The notes: generated from the letters alone by a model not told the origin. DNA of 64,000 nucleotides from Sporosarcina psychrophila (GCF_001590685.1 NZ_CP014616.1:2975001-3039000); one strand, 5' to 3'. Counted from the stretch's first letter, positions 8,488-17,939 are shown. Numbers and translations: made by a program.

Positions 8488-9735
8488 TCATGAGTTAAGT
8501 GTGTATTTTTCGCCCATGCTGAACTTCTTTTGTAGTGTCAACACGGTTTCCAGTAACACGTCTGCCCCCTTTGCACAGTCTTCAAATGTTGTTTCTTCCT
8601 CCTCGCAATGACTTTTCCCCTTGATACTTGGAACAAAAATCATTGCCGATGGGATGAAGCTCGCGATATACTGTGCATCGTGCCCCGCCCCGCTGAACAT
8701 ACGTTGGAAGGAATAACCAAAGTCATGACATGATTTTTCCACTTCATTGCAAATAGCTGCATCAAATAATACGGTCTCCCGCCCCCATAGCTTGACCGGG
8801 CTAATGTGGCAACCGCTTTCCTCTGAAGCTAGACCTTTCAATAGCTTTTCTACTTTGAGCATCACCGCTGGATTTTGATGACGCGAATCCATAGTAAACA
8901 CTACTTCGTTCGGAATGACTGTATGAATATTAGGTGCCACGTGCATACGCCCAAATGTGAACACAAGCGCTTCGTCGATTTTACTTAGCTGCTCATGCAA
9001 AGATGAAATTATACGAGACGCCACAATCATCGGGTCTTTTCGCATCGACATTGGCGTTGTGCCAGCGTGATTTGATTCACCTGTCACGGTAATTTCATAG
9101 CACACCATGCCTAAAACGCCTTCTACCACCCCAATGTCACGTTGCTTTGCTGCTAATACCGGTCCTTGTTCAATATGCAGCTCAATATATGCAAGGGCTT
9201 CTGTTAAGCGATTTCCTTGCTCCCCCGCGTAGCCACTCGCCTGTAATGCTTCTTGAAAAGTAATACCATTTTTATCGATAGATTCTAGCATTTTTTCTTT
9301 ACTGAATTTTGAAGCAATGACACCGGAACTCATCATCGCCGGATCGAAGCGCGCACCTTCTTCATTCGTAAAATTCACAAGCATTAATGGGATCTCGAGC
9401 TCAATGTCGTTTTCCTTTAACGTTCGTATCGCCTCTATTGCGGTTAAAATACCTAAGACACCATCAAACCTGCCACCTTTTTCAACCGAATCTAAATGTG
9501 ATCCCATTACGATGGGTGGGCACTCTTTTTTTCCTGGTAGAATCGCATAGATATTTGCCATATCGTCTACTTGAATGTCCATGCCTAACTCTATGCATAT
9601 TTCACAAAAATAGTCTCTCGCTAATACATCCTCTTTTGAAAGGGACAAACGGGTTACGCCTCCATTGGCAGTTGCACCAAATTGACTAAATTGTTCAATT
9701 AACCCCTGTAATCTACTACTATTACATTTATACAT
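8488..9735 (-). CDS. N-carbamoyl amidase (beta-ureidopropionase / L-carbamoylase family, M20)
   Basis: This 415-residue M20-type zinc amidase probably hydrolyses N-carbamoyl-beta-alanine to beta-alanine, CO2 and ammonia. Metal ligands can be placed at GSHLDSV (His), GGRFDGV (Asp), NEEGARF (Glu pair), IELHIEQGP (His) and the late GKSHCEEEE (His). The central dimerisation lid with SNHAGTTPMSMRKDP is present. The family also contains allantoate amidohydrolases and L-N-carbamoylases; the adjacent dihydropyrimidinase and beta-alanine aminotransferase favour beta-ureidopropionase. ATG 9735 was chosen over an upstream TTG because GAGAGGA precedes it. It is divergent from the first PucR gene, with two direct repeats in the shared promoter region. 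Confidence 0.85.
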   Translation of the reverse strand: MYKCNSSRLQGLIEQFSQFGATANGGVTRLSLSKEDVLARDYFCEICIELGMDIQVDDMANIYAILPGKKECPPIVMGSHLDSVEKGGRFDGVLGILTAIEAIRTLKENDIELEIPLMLVNFTNEEGARFDPAMMSSGVIASKFSKEKMLESIDKNGITFQEALQASGYAGEQGNRLTEALAYIELHIEQGPVLAAKQRDIGVVEGVLGMVCYEITVTGESNHAGTTPMSMRKDPMIVASRIISSLHEQLSKIDEALVFTFGRMHVAPNIHTVIPNEVVFTMDSRHQNPAVMLKVEKLLKGLASEESGCHISPVKLWGRETVLFDAAICNEVEKSCHDFGYSFQRMFSGAGHDAQYIASFIPSAMIFVPSIKGKSHCEEEETTFEDCAKGADVLLETVLTLQKKFSMGEKYTLNS

Positions 9736-9766
9736 ATGCAAGTCCTCTCTTTCACAGTAATAAAAT

Positions 9767-9822
9767 AGTGGTTGTTTACGAAAATTCTAAATTAATAGTT
9801 ATCGATAAGTGGTTGTTTATGA
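9767..9822. promoter_or_regulatory. Direct repeats in the amidase/pucR divergent promoter region
   Basis: Two near-identical 15-mers, AGTGGTTGTTTACGA (9767-9781) and AGTGGTTGTTTATGA (9808-9822), lie 41 bp apart between the divergent amidase and PucR genes. The spacing is close to four helical turns. The TGGTT core recalls the TTGGTTAA core known for Bacillus PucR sites. A separate palindrome TGTGCA-AG-TGCACA (9876-9889) sits just upstream of a TATAAT box (9911-9916) before pucR. Role as PucR operators is inferred. Confidence 0.5.
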
Positions 9823-9929
9823 CAATCATAAAATAGAAACTATTTGGAAGATATGGATATAAAACTAAGAAAGTATGTGCAAGTGCACAATATTTATGGT
9901 ACGTTATTTGTATAATAAGGGGGGCTGTT

Positions 9930-11099
9930 ATGGGAACGATTGGCAAAATCCTAGAGGGGGCTCTATTCCCGATGCTGACATTAGTAGCTGGAGAAAGCGG
10001 TTTGTATCGAAAAGTTTCAGGTATTAACGTAGTAGAAAGCATTGATTTAATCACGTTTTGCCGACCAAATGAATTAGTTGTAACAACAGGCATTAACTTT
10101 CCACACCAAAATACATCCTTAGAACAACTCGTTAAACTGGCGTACACTAAAAAAATAGCTGGTATTATCGTGAATACGGGACCTTATATTCCTGACATTT
10201 CCGAATCGGTCATCTCGTTTGCCAATGAGCATGAATTGCCCATTTTCCAAATGCCTTGGGACCGCCGTGTAGCCGACCTTTTAAAAACGACATTTCAATT
10301 TATCGCCACCCACGAGCAAGAACAATCCACCGAAGACCAAGTCCTTTACAACTTACTGTTTCATTACAAACAGCACGTCGATTCCACAAGGCAAAATTTA
10401 ACCCAACTTGGATTTCCACAAGGCGCAGAATTGGCCATCATCACTTGTACAACAACAGATGCACGCAGTAGCATTGGCCGTTACGAGGTCCTCATTCAGT
10501 TTGCATTCCAAAATAGATATAAACGGTTTTTAAGACTCAAGCACAAAAACCACCTCATCTTTCTCATCAATCGAACACAGATCACTACATCCAATAGTCC
10601 TTTCTCAAAAACAGTTGAAGACATCTACGACAAGATCACCCAGAAAAGCGGCAGCTTAAATGTCATCATCGGCAAAGGGAATTTTTATGAAGACTACGAA
10701 AACATCCATAAAAGCTACGAGGAATCACTCACTGTCATTCAATTAGCACAGTTGCACAACAACCGCTTCTTATACAAATATAAAGAAATTGGAGCCTATA
10801 AAATTATTATGGGTGTGCAAAACCGGACATTAATTGAATCTTTTAGCCAGGATATACTTGGACAACTTTATCGATATGATGATTTACACAACACCGATTA
10901 CGTGTCATTTTTACGTATTTTCCTTGAAGAAAACGGCAGTACGAGTAAAATTAGTGAACGTCTATTCATTCATCGCAACACTGTCCTATATAAAATCAAA
11001 AAAGTTGAACTGCTATTAGATATAGACGCCACCAACCCTTTTACAAAAACCAATTTGTATATGGCCTTTTTAATAGAAGATGTGTTGACGCATCAATAA
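9930..11099 (+). CDS. PucR-family transcriptional regulator (first of two)
   Basis: This 389-residue protein has the PucR layout: an N-terminal PucR-like ligand domain (about residues 5-125, with LTLVAGESGLYRKVSGINVVE and a TTGIN element), a central GGDEF-like/CdaR middle region and a C-terminal helix-turn-helix of the PucR type (SKISERLFIHRNTVLYKIKKVE near residue 345). It should sense a purine or pyrimidine breakdown product and control the surrounding pathway genes. It starts behind a strong AAGGGGGG site. The second PucR gene begins 22 bp after its stop, so the pair form an operon running opposite to the amidase. Activator or repressor action cannot be decided from sequence. Confidence 0.88.
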   Translation: MGTIGKILEGALFPMLTLVAGESGLYRKVSGINVVESIDLITFCRPNELVVTTGINFPHQNTSLEQLVKLAYTKKIAGIIVNTGPYIPDISESVISFANEHELPIFQMPWDRRVADLLKTTFQFIATHEQEQSTEDQVLYNLLFHYKQHVDSTRQNLTQLGFPQGAELAIITCTTTDARSSIGRYEVLIQFAFQNRYKRFLRLKHKNHLIFLINRTQITTSNSPFSKTVEDIYDKITQKSGSLNVIIGKGNFYEDYENIHKSYEESLTVIQLAQLHNNRFLYKYKEIGAYKIIMGVQNRTLIESFSQDILGQLYRYDDLHNTDYVSFLRIFLEENGSTSKISERLFIHRNTVLYKIKKVELLLDIDATNPFTKTNLYMAFLIEDVLTHQ

Positions 11100-11121
11100 T
11101 TATGCGTGATAGGAGGACACT

Positions 11122-12672
11122 ATGAATGAATTTCCACTCACTATAGCAGATGTACTGACGAAAAAGTTATTCAGTAGCGCGAAGCTTCTTGCTGGTGCAG
11201 AGGGGCAACTCAATATCATCAAATGGGTGCATATCGTCGAAACTATGGATGCTGCCAAATTATTAAAGGGCAATGAATTAATTTTGACTACGGGTATTCA
11301 TTTGAAAAACAATGATGATGACTTCCATCACTTTATTCACCAATTAATAGCATCCAAATCAGCTGGGCTGTGCATTGAGCTCGGTAGCGTCATTCAAGAA
11401 ATTCCTGATTGCATACAGCAACTGGCGACGGACTACCAATTCCCTCTCATCATCTTTCATCAGGAGGTAGCCTTTGTCGAAATCACACAAGAAATACACA
11501 GTATCCTCATCAATCAGCAATATGGCATGGTGAAAAACCTAGAGAACTACGCACAGCAAATTAATAAATATACACTGACCGCCAACAATTACGAGCAAAT
11601 TTTAATGCACCTCTATAAACATCTTGGCTTGCAGGTCATCTTTACATTTAATGGGCAAAAGCCTGTGTTTATTCCCAATATTCAGCAGGACAAGTATGAT
11701 AAGATGCAACAACAGTCAAGCCCTGATTATGTGGAAAAACATGTTATTCGCTGTGAGGTGAATATTTTCAACCAATATTATGGGGAGGTTTGTTTGTTTT
11801 CCCCACAGCGCGTCGTCAATGAATACGATGCACTGATTTTAGATCGCACGGTTATTGCACTTTCACACTATTTATTGCGGGTTTTGTATAGCGAGGAAAA
11901 AAAGGCTGTGGAGGATCGTGAAGTTCTAGAGCAATGGCTGAATGGGTTATCCAATATGGAGGAATTGACGCATTTCCTGCAAGACCATCATGCAGATATC
12001 ACAACAAGTAATTGGCTGGTCATGATTCTTCAAATCCACAAAAGCAAAAGCAGTGATTTAACGTACTATAAGCTGTTTACGCGCAATGTCTTAGAGAAGT
12101 TAGAATTCTATCCGTTTATCATAGAAAAGCAACAACAGCTTATTTTTATTTTAGCGAATATACATGCGCAAGAAACATATAAGCAACGTATCGAACAAGC
12201 CATTACACAAATCCATGACAATCAGCAAAAATATAAATATGGTGACTTTAAAACTTCAGTCGCTGTAGGAAAATACGTGACTCATTTCCAAGCTCTCAAT
12301 ACTAGCTTTCTAACAGCCAAAGACACCTTACACATTCGATGGAAAGATCCACAGCTTTCGTATTTTTACGAGGATTTACACCTCCATCATTTAATTTTGC
12401 AATTACAAAAAAATCCATATATTATGGACATGATGACCGAATATATACAGCCCGTTATTGACTATGACCGCAAGCATAGCAGTAAATTAGTCGAAACGTT
12501 AAAAGTATATTTACACACCAATGGTCAAAAAAAAGACACTGCCGAACGCCTGTTTATCGTTAGACAAACACTGTACCATCGTTTGGAAAAAATTGAGCAG
12601 TTGCTAGGCTCAGATTTTATGCAAACAGAAAAGCGATTAGCACTAGAGTTAATACTGTTTAGCGACAACTAA
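11122..12672 (+). CDS. PucR-family transcriptional regulator (second of two)
   Basis: This 516-residue regulator has an N-terminal PucR domain (about residues 5-125, FSSAKLLAGAEGQLNIIKWVH and ELILTTGIHLKNN), a long middle region and a C-terminal PucR helix-turn-helix (KKDTAERLFIVRQTLYHRL near residue 472). It is longer than the preceding PucR paralogue but within the normal family range. Ribosome site TAGGAGGAC precedes the ATG. Two tandem PucR genes between the hydrolase arm and the aminotransferase/dehydrogenase arm suggest that each half of the pathway may answer to a different intermediate; that division of labour is inference. Confidence 0.87.
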   Translation: MNEFPLTIADVLTKKLFSSAKLLAGAEGQLNIIKWVHIVETMDAAKLLKGNELILTTGIHLKNNDDDFHHFIHQLIASKSAGLCIELGSVIQEIPDCIQQLATDYQFPLIIFHQEVAFVEITQEIHSILINQQYGMVKNLENYAQQINKYTLTANNYEQILMHLYKHLGLQVIFTFNGQKPVFIPNIQQDKYDKMQQQSSPDYVEKHVIRCEVNIFNQYYGEVCLFSPQRVVNEYDALILDRTVIALSHYLLRVLYSEEKKAVEDREVLEQWLNGLSNMEELTHFLQDHHADITTSNWLVMILQIHKSKSSDLTYYKLFTRNVLEKLEFYPFIIEKQQQLIFILANIHAQETYKQRIEQAITQIHDNQQKYKYGDFKTSVAVGKYVTHFQALNTSFLTAKDTLHIRWKDPQLSYFYEDLHLHHLILQLQKNPYIMDMMTEYIQPVIDYDRKHSSKLVETLKVYLHTNGQKKDTAERLFIVRQTLYHRLEKIEQLLGSDFMQTEKRLALELILFSDN

Positions 12673-12906
12673 CCATTCTCTTCACTCACCTTATGTGAAA
12701 AGCAACAGCCTATTTATTTTACATTGTGTATAATGCTATTTTCACCGAAAAATCGGATAATAGATTTATAGCATGACACTAGCGTCGCATTAATTCTACC
12801 CACTCGCTCTAAATACTCAAAATATTCGTTATTTTCTACAAACTAAAAGTTCTTTTATAATGGATAAAGCCAGCTGGTACCCTTCCAAATCAAAATGAAA
12901 ACGAAC

Positions 12907-12934
12907 TTGTCGCACAAGTATAATTGTATATAAA
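12907..12934 (+). promoter_or_regulatory. Candidate sigma-A promoter of the aminotransferase-mmsA operon
   Basis: TTGTCG at 12907-12912 and TATAAA at 12929-12934 are separated by 16 bp, about 145 bp before the aminotransferase ATG. It is the best match in the 403-bp gap after the second PucR gene; the rest of the gap shows no gene. Confidence 0.4.
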
Positions 12935-13075
12935 AACCAAATGGATGGAATCACCTCTATTGAAGTGTTTCCCTTTTTGGCTCTGAACTGTGAAATTTAA
13001 TAGAGTGAATTTTCTGCCTGTATTTATGCAACGCTAGTGATAGCATGATGATAAATGAAGGAGTGATGATGCTCG

Positions 13076-14437
13076 ATGACGAATTTAACGAGTCAAAATT
13101 GGCAAGTAAAAGATGAACAATATGTATGGCATTCCATGAAGCCCTACAACCCAAACGCGACGACAATCATTCAGAAATCGAAGGGCGCTTGGATAACGGA
13201 CATTGATGGGAAACGTTATTTAGATGCCATGTCTGGTTTATGGTGTGTGAACGTTGGCTACGGGCGAGAGGAACTCGCCAAAGTCGCTTACGAGCAATTA
13301 CTGGAAAATGCCTATACTCCTCTATCCGTTGGGCACATCCCTGCCATTCAACTGAGCGAAAAAATCAGCGAATTATTAGGCGATGATTATGTTGTGTTTT
13401 TCTCTAATAGTGGTTCAGAGGCGAATGAAGCCGCTTTCAAAATCGCACGTCAATACCATCAGCAAAAAGGTCATACAAATCGCACCAAATTTATTTCCCG
13501 CTATCGTGCCTACCACGGCAATACGATGGGGGCATTAGCGGCAACAGGGCAAGCACAACGTAAATATAAGTACGAACCGTTAGCACCTGGTTTCCTCCAT
13601 GTTGCACCACCAGATGCCTACCGTGCAAACGAAGATCATATTACAGAGCCAACTGCCCTACCGTCTGTTCAGGCAATCGATAATGTCATGACTTGGGAAT
13701 CATCCGAGACGATTGCCGGCGTAATACTTGAGCCTATTATTACCGGTGGAGGCGTGATTATGCCCCATGAGGACTATTTGCGTGGGGTAAAAGCAGTTTG
13801 TGAAAAGCATGGGGCCCTGCTCATTGTCGATGAAGTAATTTGCGGCTTCGGACGTACAGGCAAAGCATTTGGCTTCCAAAACTATGGCATTCAGCCGGAT
13901 ATTGTCACAATGGCAAAAGGCTTAACAAGTGCTTATATGCCGTTATCTGCTACAGCTGTGCGTCGCGAAATTTATGAGGCTTTCAATGGGAGTGAGGAGT
14001 ACGACTTTTTCCGCCACGTCAACACATTCGGAGGTTCTCCAGCAGCTTGTGCAGTTGCCCTCAAAAATATCGAAATCATGGAAAATGAAAATTTATTTGC
14101 TCGCTCAGAAGAAATGGGCGCAATTATCCATGCGGAACTACAAGAACGCTTAAAGAATCATCCAAATGTCGGCAACATCCGCGGTAAAGGCTTACTGATT
14201 GGCATTGAGCTTGTGAGTGACAAAAACAGCAAAGCGCCACTTGATGTAACTGCTGTCAACAAAGTCATCGCTTTATGTAAAGAACAAGGGTTAATCATTG
14301 GGAAAAATGGTGTCACGGTTGCAGGCTTTAACAATACTTTAACACTCGCTCCACCACTGATTATTTCATTAGCAGAAAAAGATTTGATTGTTGAAAAACT
14401 TACGAACGCTTTAAATGAACTACTGCCAAAAGCGTAA
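13076..14437 (+). CDS. Class III aminotransferase, beta-alanine:pyruvate type
   Basis: This 453-residue PLP enzyme of the omega-aminotransferase family probably moves the amino group of beta-alanine (or 3-aminoisobutyrate from thymine) to pyruvate, forming malonate semialdehyde. The phosphate loop SNSGSEANEAA, the YRAYHGNT block, the pyridine-nitrogen aspartate in VDEVICGFGRTG (D252) and the Schiff-base lysine in TMAKGLTSAYMPLSA (K281) are all present. ATG 13076 follows GAAGGAGTG; two nearer ATGs at 13066 and 13069 are in another frame that closes after a few codons. MmsA starts 22 bp after the stop. The combination matches the last steps of the reductive pyrimidine pathway. Confidence 0.9.
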   Translation: MTNLTSQNWQVKDEQYVWHSMKPYNPNATTIIQKSKGAWITDIDGKRYLDAMSGLWCVNVGYGREELAKVAYEQLLENAYTPLSVGHIPAIQLSEKISELLGDDYVVFFSNSGSEANEAAFKIARQYHQQKGHTNRTKFISRYRAYHGNTMGALAATGQAQRKYKYEPLAPGFLHVAPPDAYRANEDHITEPTALPSVQAIDNVMTWESSETIAGVILEPIITGGGVIMPHEDYLRGVKAVCEKHGALLIVDEVICGFGRTGKAFGFQNYGIQPDIVTMAKGLTSAYMPLSATAVRREIYEAFNGSEEYDFFRHVNTFGGSPAACAVALKNIEIMENENLFARSEEMGAIIHAELQERLKNHPNVGNIRGKGLLIGIELVSDKNSKAPLDVTAVNKVIALCKEQGLIIGKNGVTVAGFNNTLTLAPPLIISLAEKDLIVEKLTNALNELLPKA

Positions 14438-14459
14438 AACACAAGGGGGAAATGAATGT

Positions 14460-15980
14460 ATGGTAACAAATACAGAGGTAAAAGAACTAGGGCATTTTAT
14501 TAATGGTGAAATCGTTGCAGGCACAAGTGGTCACTTCTCAGATGTTTTCAATCCGAGTTTAGGGGCAGTGATTGCACGCGTCCCTATTGCAACGAAAGAG
14601 GAAGTGCAAAGCGCAATTGCAACAGCTAAAGCAGCCTTTCCGGCATGGCGCGCCCTATCGATTGGCAAACGCGTTGAAATTGTCATGAAGTTTCGTCAAT
14701 TGATGACCGCACGTATCGATACGCTCATCGACATCATTTGTATCGAAAGCGGGAAAACAATCGAGGATGCCAAGGGTGAAATCACACGTGGTTTAGAATC
14801 CGTCGACTTAGCCATCAATGCCCCTCACCTATTAAAAGGTGAGTACTCCGTCAATGTTGGTGGGAATATTAATGCTTATTCCGTAAAAGCACCACTTGGC
14901 GTTGTTGCAGCGATTTCCCCATTCAACTTTCCAGTGATGGTGCCACTTGCCATTACAACTATGGCGGTCGCAGTCGGCAATTCCGTCATTTTAAAGCCGT
15001 CCGAGCGCGTGCCCTGCTCCGCATTATTTTTATCGGAACTGTGGAAAGAAGCGGGTTTACCCGATGGTGTTTGGACAGTCATCAATGGCGACAAGGATGC
15101 GGTCAACGAGCTATTAGAAAACCCTGCTGTTGAAGCCATTTCGTTTGTCGGCTCCACAGCTGTCGCTGATTATATTTACACAACCGGTTCAAAATACGGC
15201 AAGCGCGTTACGGCATTAGGTGGCGGTAAAAACAATATGATTGTCATGCCAGATGCAGATTTAGAACAGGTCGCAAACGCATTTTTAGGCGCGGCCTATG
15301 GTGCCGCTTCCCAACGCTGTATGGCCATTTCCACAATCATTCCCGTCGGCGAAGAAACAGCGAATAAACTCGTCAAAGTATTGGCTGATAAAATCGCAAA
15401 ATTAAAAGTAGGGCCATACACAGATTCAGACGTTGATTTTGGGCCTGTTATTACAAAGCAATCAAAGGACGCGATCATTGGCTTTATCGACCGTAGCCTA
15501 GAAGAAGGTGCTACACTCGTATGCGATGGTCGCAATCCAGACATCGCTAAAAATTCCAATGGCTTCTATCTAGGTCCTACCTTATTAGATAACGTCAAAC
15601 CTGGCATGGAGATTTATGAGCAAGAGGTATTTGGACCTGCTCGTAATGTCGTTCGGGTAGATACATTAGAGCAAGCAATCGACTTAATCAATGCACATGA
15701 GCTCGGTAACGGTGTCACAGTTTTCACAAATAACGGAGCAGCCGCTCGCAAATTTATAACGGAGATTGACGTCGGCATGGTTGGGGTAAACGTGCCAATT
15801 CCAATTCCTGTTGGTTATCATAACTTTGGCGGTTGGAAACGCTCGAGATTCGGTGAGGGGCATATGTTTGGGCCTGACCAAGCCCGCTTCTTCACCAAGA
15901 CTAAAACCATTTCAGAAAAGTGGTTTGAAGAGAACAGTGAATCCGCGTCAACATTTGCTTTTCCAAGTAACAACGACTGA
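14460..15980 (+). CDS. mmsA: (Methyl)malonate-semialdehyde dehydrogenase, CoA-acylating
   Basis: This 506-residue aldehyde dehydrogenase of the MmsA/IolA type converts malonate or methylmalonate semialdehyde with CoA and NAD+ to acetyl-CoA or propionyl-CoA. The nucleophile lies in GAASQRCMAIS (C287), with SPFNFPVMVPL (oxyanion asparagine) and ALGGGKNNMIV of the MmsA subgroup. The usual glutamate general base seen in other aldehyde dehydrogenases is absent here, as expected for CoA-acylating members. ATG 14460 follows AAGGGGGA; the frame runs upstream into the aminotransferase end, but without a better start. With the upstream aminotransferase it completes conversion of pyrimidine-derived beta-amino acids to central metabolism. 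Confidence 0.92.
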   Translation: MVTNTEVKELGHFINGEIVAGTSGHFSDVFNPSLGAVIARVPIATKEEVQSAIATAKAAFPAWRALSIGKRVEIVMKFRQLMTARIDTLIDIICIESGKTIEDAKGEITRGLESVDLAINAPHLLKGEYSVNVGGNINAYSVKAPLGVVAAISPFNFPVMVPLAITTMAVAVGNSVILKPSERVPCSALFLSELWKEAGLPDGVWTVINGDKDAVNELLENPAVEAISFVGSTAVADYIYTTGSKYGKRVTALGGGKNNMIVMPDADLEQVANAFLGAAYGAASQRCMAISTIIPVGEETANKLVKVLADKIAKLKVGPYTDSDVDFGPVITKQSKDAIIGFIDRSLEEGATLVCDGRNPDIAKNSNGFYLGPTLLDNVKPGMEIYEQEVFGPARNVVRVDTLEQAIDLINAHELGNGVTVFTNNGAAARKFITEIDVGMVGVNVPIPIPVGYHNFGGWKRSRFGEGHMFGPDQARFFTKTKTISEKWFEENSESASTFAFPSNND

Positions 15981-16000
15981 TGGTTCACGTAAAATAAACT

Positions 16001-16242
16001 ACTATATATGTTGAACAAATGAATACCTATATGAACTGAGTGAAGGCGCGTTACTAGGGGTAGCCAACCGAACAACGAAGAGTTCGGTTGGTATAATTTC
16101 TGCATTCTCCGCAGAAATTATACCGTTAATGCCAAGAGGCTATTCCATATAGTTTAAAGGATACCTCATCTGGCTAAGGGCTGGAGGCATCCCCGAGCGC
16201 CGTAACGGATTTGATGGGAGTCTTTATTTCAACTTATATAGT
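16001..16242. repeat. Family 1 MITE-like element, copy D, with two nested-end hairpins
   Basis: Left end ACTATATATGTTGAA (16001-16015) and right end TTCAACTTATATAGT (16228-16242) form imperfect inverted termini. Inside are two adjoining perfect hairpins: CCAACCGAAC (16064-16073) with GTTCGGTTGG (16082-16091), and GGTATAATTTCTGC (16090-16103) with GCAGAAATTATACC (16111-16124). The same termini recur at 21.4, 38.8 and 57.9 kb. No gene is carried. Confidence 0.6.
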
Positions 16243-16287
16243 TACTCTTGGTAAATCAACAGAAGTGTTGATTTACACAAAAATAAT

Positions 16288-16331
16288 ACCGGAATCCCGC
16301 CGAGTTTTGGTCGATGGATTTCCGGTGTTTT
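16288..16331. terminator. Bidirectional terminator between mmsA and the MFS gene (hairpin family copy 1)
   Basis: ACCGGAATCC pairs with GGATTTCCGGT (one bulged T), flanked by A-rich and GTTTTC feet. Near-identical hairpins with compensating base changes occur at 31961 and 40041. Confidence 0.7.
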
Positions 16332-16420
16332 CTATTCAATAGAATGAAGTGTAATTCTCTCATTTTTCTTTTCATATCACATGTGCTAACTGCTGCAGGA
16401 TCATTATTTTCTTGCTTCTG

Positions 16421-17722
16421 TCATTTAGTTTTGTGATGTTCTTTTTTCTCTTTAAACCGTTTCCAAACAATAAGTGGTATCAAAAGTAACGAAAGGTACA
16501 TGCCGAGAAAGCCTAAAACAGCATAGCTTGAGTAGGCAACAATGATTCCTGACAATATACTGCCTGCTGTTCCAGCTAAAGCAACCCACACATCAACAGA
16601 ACCTTGTGTTTTTGCACGTGTTGTCATATCAGTTGAATCAATGATGATTGCTGTTCCGCTGATTAAGCCAAAATTCCATCCAAGGCCTAGCACTATTAGT
16701 GCAATCGTCAACCAGACGAGGGAATCACCTGGAGAAAAGGCTGCTAGTAATCCCGCAATTGATAACGTGACACCCGAAGCAATGACCATTACTGTACGAC
16801 CGAATTTATCGACTAATAGACCTGTACCAAGCGATGGCAAATACATCGCCGCAATATGTAGACTGATCACCAATCCAACGACCGTCAGTCCAGATCCATG
16901 GTTTTGCATATGGATTGGGGTCATTGTCATGATCGCAACCATGACGAGATGAGACAAGACGAGAACCATCGCACCGACAAAAATACCGATTCGGTTTACT
17001 TTACTCTGTCGTGTTTTATTTACTGTTGTAGTATTTGAATTAACTTGTTTTTCCTGCTTTACCGCAATTGCTCTTGCAACTAGAAATGGATCAGGACGCA
17101 AATAGAAGAACAACGTTAGTCCAGCTACGAGATACGCCGCCGCTGCTAATATGAATGGCCCCGCTAAAGCTGGTATACCTAGCGTCATTGCGAAGTTCCC
17201 CATCGGTGTCACTAAATTAGGTCCCGCCACCGCACCTATCGTAGTTGAAACCATCGCGATACTAATGGCAGTCGCACGCTGCTTGTCACTAGCCAAATCT
17301 GTTCCGGCGTAACGCGCCTGTAGATTCGTCGAAGTCCCTGCACCATAAACAAATAGCGAAATAAATAATAACAACACATTGTCCATAGTCGTTGCGAAGA
17401 TGACACCTATCGCACCGATTCCACCTGTGATGAACCCAAGTGACAATCCGTACCGACGACCAAAACGCTGCGAAATCCTGCCCACTAAGAACGCTGCAAG
17501 CGCAGATCCAAGTGTAAACAATGCAGCCGGCAACCCTGCAAAGCTTGCAGTTCCTAACATATCCCTAGCAATTAATGCCCCCACAGTAATCCCAGCTGCA
17601 AGTCCCGCCCCACCAAAAATCTGGGACATCACGACAACAAATAGCGACCGCTTATATAGCTTTTGTTGTGCTTCAATTGAATCTACATAGTGCGCTAGCC
17701 CTAACGAGTCTTTTTTTCTCAT
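16421..17722 (-). CDS. MFS transporter, 12-helix drug/metabolite efflux type
   Basis: This 433-residue protein has 12 predicted membrane segments in two halves joined by a basic cytoplasmic loop near residues 220-245. Major-facilitator motif A appears as GRISQRFGRRYGLSLG after helix 2 and as LVDKFGRTVMV in the second half. The family cannot be narrowed to a substrate from sequence. ATG 17722 was chosen because AAAGGGGGA lies just upstream; the longer frame to 17743 starts inside that ribosome site. The gene is alone: the neighbouring mmsA is convergent, and the upstream lipoprotein gene is separated by terminators. Confidence 0.8.
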   Translation of the reverse strand: MRKKDSLGLAHYVDSIEAQQKLYKRSLFVVVMSQIFGGAGLAAGITVGALIARDMLGTASFAGLPAALFTLGSALAAFLVGRISQRFGRRYGLSLGFITGGIGAIGVIFATTMDNVLLLFISLFVYGAGTSTNLQARYAGTDLASDKQRATAISIAMVSTTIGAVAGPNLVTPMGNFAMTLGIPALAGPFILAAAAYLVAGLTLFFYLRPDPFLVARAIAVKQEKQVNSNTTTVNKTRQSKVNRIGIFVGAMVLVLSHLVMVAIMTMTPIHMQNHGSGLTVVGLVISLHIAAMYLPSLGTGLLVDKFGRTVMVIASGVTLSIAGLLAAFSPGDSLVWLTIALIVLGLGWNFGLISGTAIIIDSTDMTTRAKTQGSVDVWVALAGTAGSILSGIIVAYSSYAVLGFLGMYLSLLLIPLIVWKRFKEKKEHHKTK

Positions 17723-17895
17723 ATGGAAATCCCCCTTTACCAACTCAAAGAAACCGATAGGACCAAATTTAAGGGTAGTCGTCTAACATACTATCCGTGA
17801 CTTTATTTTAACACCCCCGTACACTACAAGGGATTTTTATAATAAATTACCTATTTACGTGATTCAATATCCCATTTGATGGTTTATTGTGCTAT

Positions 17896-17939
17896 TAAAA
17901 AATCCCGCTTTGGTACGCATTATGAAATGGCGTAGCGGG
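17896..17939 (-). terminator. Rho-independent terminator, minus strand
   Basis: On the minus strand CCCGCT (with an inner ACGC) pairs with AGCGGG (with an inner GCGT) and is followed by ATTTTTTAA. It is the second hairpin downstream of the lipoprotein gene and would isolate the MFS gene from read-through. Confidence 0.6.

Noticed and set aside
9776..10147. Minus-strand frame over the pucR start
   Set aside because: It overlaps the PucR N-terminal domain, whose sequence is clearly the real one.
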